Part shown: piece by piece, positions 62,332 through 64,000 of the stretch
How the letters are laid out: the number at the start of each line of letters is the position of its first letter
Position numbering within the stretch: position 1 is the first letter of the stretch
Source: Streptomyces pactum
GTDB lineage: Bacteria; Actinomycetota; Actinomycetes; Streptomycetales; Streptomycetaceae
Direction: 5' to 3'
Length of the DNA stretch: 64,000 nucleotides
Assembly: GCF_002005225.1 (NCBI RefSeq)
Contig: NZ_CP019724.1
Location: forward strand, 6,465,501-6,529,500
Program-made: the position numbers and the translations under genes
Notes under the pieces: model-generated
Told to the model about the DNA's origin: nothing
The model's input: the letters and a program-made list of their open reading frames with translations, nothing else
Databases searched by the model: none

Positions 62332-63267
62332 ATGGCCCAAGCCGCAGCCGTGGCGAAACCGCCCGCGCCACCCCGGCGGCGCCGTGCCTCCGCCACGCCG
62401 CGCAGGCTCCCGTACCTGCTGATCGGGCCGGCCGCCCTGCTGATGCTGGGCTTCATCGCCTACCCGGTCATCAGCGTCTTCTACTACAGCCTGCAGGAGT
62501 ACAACCCCACCAAGCCGTGGCGGAACGGCTTCGCGGGCTTCGACAACTTCGTCAAGATCTTCACCGACGACCCGGTCTTCTGGGACACCCTCGTCTTCAG
62601 CGCCAAGTGGGTCTTCGTCGAGGTCGGACTGCAACTGCTCTTCGGTCTGGCCCTGGCGCTCATCGTCAACCAGACCTTCGTGGGCCGGGGTATCGGGCGC
62701 GCCCTGGTCTTCTCCCCGTGGGCCGTCTCCGGCGTGCTGACCTCCGCTATCTGGGTGCTGCTCTACAACTCCCAGACGGGCATCACCCGCTACCTCGCCG
62801 ACATGGGCATCGGCGACTACGGCACGAGCTGGCTGTCGGACACCTCGACCGTGTTCTCGGCGGCGGTCGTCGCCGACCTGTGGCGAGGCGTCCCCTTCTT
62901 CGCGATCCTCATCCTCGCCGACCTCCAGTCCGTCTCGAAGGACCTGTACGAGGCCGCCGAGGTCGACGGGGCGAGCCGGTTCAAGCAGTTCTGGCACATC
63001 ACGCTGCCGCACCTGAAGGACGCCATCATCCTGTCCACGCTGCTGCGCGCGGTGTGGGAGTTCAACAACGTCGACCTGCTCTACACCCTCACCGGCGGCG
63101 GACCCGCGGGAGTGACCACGACACTGCCGCTGTACATCGCCAACACCAGCGTCGACGCCCACGACTTCGGCTACGCGTCGGCCCTCACCACGGTCGCGTT
63201 CGTGATCCTGCTCTTCTGCTCGATCGTCTATCTGCGGCTGAGCAAGTTCGGAGGCGAGAACAAGTGA
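62332..63267 (+). CDS. Sugar/sugar-acid ABC permease, MalF type
   Basis: 311 residues with six spans (first at about 27-50) and the EAA loop DLYEAAEVDGASRFKQFWHITLP. GGAG upstream of ATG. Follows the dehydratase by 90 bases with its own candidate operator. Its binding protein is not in the window and is likely beyond the right edge. Confidence 0.92.
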   Translation: MAQAAAVAKPPAPPRRRRASATPRRLPYLLIGPAALLMLGFIAYPVISVFYYSLQEYNPTKPWRNGFAGFDNFVKIFTDDPVFWDTLVFSAKWVFVEVGLQLLFGLALALIVNQTFVGRGIGRALVFSPWAVSGVLTSAIWVLLYNSQTGITRYLADMGIGDYGTSWLSDTSTVFSAAVVADLWRGVPFFAILILADLQSVSKDLYEAAEVDGASRFKQFWHITLPHLKDAIILSTLLRAVWEFNNVDLLYTLTGGGPAGVTTTLPLYIANTSVDAHDFGYASALTTVAFVILLFCSIVYLRLSKFGGENK

Positions 63268-64000
63268 TCACCAAGGAGGCCCCCGCGCCCGCCCCCGCGC
63301 CCGCGCCGGCCGGCCACGAACCGCCGCGGCAGGCGAAGAAGCACCGCCCCGCCTGGGACGAGGTCCCCCGCTGGCAGATCTACCTGCCGCTCGGCGTCTA
63401 CCTGGTCTTCACCCTGATCCCGTTCTACTGGATCCTGCTCTTCGCGCTGCGCCCGGCCGGCTCGACCTCGCTCGTGCCCTGGCCGATGACCTTCGACCAC
63501 TTCGAGAAGGTGTGGACCGACCGCGCCTTCGGCACCTTCTTCGAGAACAGCGTGTACGTCGGCCTCGCGACCCTGGTGATGACCACCCTCGTCGCCCTGG
63601 CCGGCGGATACGCCCTCGCCCGGTTCGACTTCAAGATCAAGCGGGCCTTCATGCTCGCCCTGCTGTGCTCCCAGTTCGTGCCCGGCGCGCTGCTGCTGGT
63701 CCCGCTCTTCGAGATCTTCGCCGAACTCCAGATGATCAACTCGCTGGGCAGCGTCATCATCGCCGAGACGGTCTTCCAGCTCCCCCTGTCGATGATCCTG
63801 ATCAGCAACTTCATCAAGAACGTGCCGTACTCCCTGGAGGAGGCCGCCTGGGTCGACGGCTGCGGCCGGATGCGGGCCTTCCTGGTCGTCGTCCTCCCGC
63901 TGCTGCGGCCGGGCCTGATCGCCGTCGGCTCCTTCGCCTTCGTGCACTCCTGGAACCACTTCCTGTTCGCCCTGATGTTCCTCAACAACCAGGACAAGCA
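63264..64000 (+). CDS. Sugar/sugar-acid ABC permease, MalG type (3' end outside window)
   Basis: GTG start overlapping the previous stop (GTGA). The N-terminus has a run of alternating Ala-Pro (PAPAPAPAPA) before the first span (IYLPLGVYLVFTLIPFYWILLF). The EAA loop SLEEAAWVDGCGRMRAFLVVVLP is present. About 245 residues are in the window; the last span and C-terminus are cut off by the window end. Confidence 0.92.
   Translation, partial: MITKEAPAPAPAPAPAGHEPPRQAKKHRPAWDEVPRWQIYLPLGVYLVFTLIPFYWILLFALRPAGSTSLVPWPMTFDHFEKVWTDRAFGTFFENSVYVGLATLVMTTLVALAGGYALARFDFKIKRAFMLALLCSQFVPGALLLVPLFEIFAELQMINSLGSVIIAETVFQLPLSMILISNFIKNVPYSLEEAAWVDGCGRMRAFLVVVLPLLRPGLIAVGSFAFVHSWNHFLFALMFLNNQDK

Overview
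The window is very GC-rich chromosomal DNA. Gene order, strong third-position G/C bias, frequent GTG/TTG starts, ATGA/GTGA stop-start overlaps, and the tkt-tal-zwf-opcA-pgl, ctaA/ctaB and sufR-B-D-C-S-U blocks point to a Streptomyces (or very close actinomycete) core chromosome with accessory islands. The species was not determined.

Layout. (1) 1-5.1 kb: end of a GH13 alpha-glucosidase gene and an alpha-glucoside ABC importer; one permease carries an unusual extracellular insert. (2) 5.2-11.9 kb, minus strand: oxidative and non-oxidative pentose phosphate operon tkt-tal-zwf-opcA-pgl. (3) 12.2-17.7 kb: heme O synthase (ctaB), heme A synthase (ctaA), an amidohydrolase and a two-gene ABC-2 exporter. 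(4) 18.2-25.8 kb: an AAC(3)-type acetyltransferase, then the SUF Fe-S assembly operon with its repressor sufR. (5) 25.8-31.5 kb: SMR efflux/TetR pair, dapD, a dapA paralogue, small proteins, holin-like/DUF3618 pair and a monooxygenase with a SoxR box. (6) 31.5-37.3 kb: secreted nuclease, an unknown protein, and a Tat-exported PhoX-type phosphatase behind a PHO box. (7) 37.3-39.4 kb: three tandem Y RNAs, two with circularly permuted tRNA-like domains, directly upstream of the Ro60 orthologue rsr. (8) 39.5-43.7 kb: GntR + ACC deaminase, TetR, TerD protein. (9) 44.1-48.7 kb: a complete lasso peptide cluster (A-C-B1-B2-D) of the citrulassin type. (10) 48.8-64 kb: carbohydrate island with a polyol ABC transporter/dehydrogenase and DeoR regulator, uronate dehydrogenase divergent from a 5-dehydro-4-deoxyglucarate dehydratase, and a GntR/sugar-acid aldolase/dehydratase/ABC operon that runs off the end.

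The two most interesting loci are the Y RNA cluster, which simple tRNA or ORF annotation would miss or misread, and the lasso peptide whose 15-residue core LLQRNGNDRLILSKN has the citrulassin ring acceptor (Asp8) and the arginine that is deiminated in that family (Arg9), plus an extra ring arginine (Arg4). Smaller signals include a SoxR box, a PHO box, a SufR operator over the sufR start codon, mirror-image divergent promoters, several families of tandem repeats and a truncated MFS gene.
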